The position numbers and the translations under genes were made by a program. The notes below the pieces were generated by a model. It saw nothing but the letters and a program-made list of their open reading frames with translations. It made no database searches and was not told the origin of the DNA. Below, piece after piece: positions 63,867 to 64,000 of a stretch of 64,000 nt of DNA. Numbering within the stretch: the stretch's first letter is position 1; every line of letters begins with the position of its first letter. The DNA comes from DATAYA01 sp963754235 (GTDB taxonomy: Bacteria; Pseudomonadota; Alphaproteobacteria; Acetobacterales; Acetobacteraceae), in contig CAVWFK010000009.1 of assembly GCA_963754235.1 (NCBI GenBank), forward strand, positions 11,662 to 75,661, written 5' to 3'.

Positions 63867-64000
63867 GAACAAAACATGAACTAACCGCGGCGAAAAGTCA
63901 AGGAGTAAGGTGGAGCGCCGGCAGTCACGCACGGATCAGATCACTTCAGGCGATTGCCCTGCGCTTGCCGCGCGCGGCCCAGCCGCCCACTTTCTGTCGC

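Overview
The window is very GC-rich, densely packed DNA from the chromosome of an alphaproteobacterium. The best fit is the order Rhodospirillales/Acetobacterales, family Acetobacteraceae. That placement is inferred from a ChvI-type response regulator, a suf operon with a SufT gene, family-typical intergenic repeats and protein similarity recalled from memory; no 16S gene is present. I recognised no tRNA, rRNA, CRISPR array or prophage.

Layout. 1-6.7 kb: 5' part of a ChvI-like regulator, a HugZ-like haem-utilisation protein whose 3' end runs into a dispersed repeat, a dienelactone hydrolase, DUF429, FdhD, an M20-type amidohydrolase, a class II aldolase and a lipoprotein. 6.8-11.2 kb: osmotic-stress-type genes (AqpZ, a frameshifted MscS channel) and small exported proteins. 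11.4-13.0 kb: an IS110-family (IS1111-group-like) element with perfect 12-bp subterminal inverted repeats and a long non-coding right end. 13.3-22.6 kb: putA facing the 2-oxoglutarate dehydrogenase genes sucA-sucB-lpd; both lead into the TCA cycle. 22.7-24.2 kb: a frameshifted TPR/glycosyltransferase-like gene. 24.3-29.1 kb: a fasciclin protein and a copper module (CueR-type operator, copA, cueR, a translationally coupled permease). 29.1-30.1 kb: a phytanoyl-CoA dioxygenase ending in a copy of part of cueR. 30.2-36.7 kb: a complete SUF Fe-S operon: Rrf2 regulator, sufB (frameshifted), sufC, sufD, sufS, an IscU-like scaffold and a SufT-SufA fusion. 36.6-43.1 kb: PqiA, glutaryl-CoA dehydrogenase, a DEAD-box helicase and a GH15 enzyme. 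43.2-46.5 kb: an ABC importer flanked by small exported proteins, resembling the lanthanide-uptake (lut) / quinoprotein-associated type. 46.6-50 kb: a D-2-hydroxyacid dehydrogenase divergent from a TPP enzyme, then a YciB-like membrane protein. 50-51.8 kb: rpsB-tsf. 52-57.7 kb: DUF805, cupin, a WecA/MraY-type transferase, MarR, leucyl aminopeptidase, glpK. 57.8-58.6 kb: a less GC-rich islet with a frameshifted DUF2971-like gene. 58.6-64 kb: dihydroorotase, an orphan FitA-like antitoxin, asparagine synthetase, a GT9 glycosyltransferase and a coiled-coil hypothetical.

Two themes run through the window. First, several families of palindromic intergenic repeats are present, including seven copies of a 13-bp-stem REP-like hairpin, six of them arranged as three inverted pairs; some repeats invade gene ends. 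Second, at least four otherwise conserved genes, including sufB, carry a 1- or 4-base indel. This could be real decay but looks more like residual sequencing or assembly error. All function calls come from reading translated sequence and motifs, without database searches.
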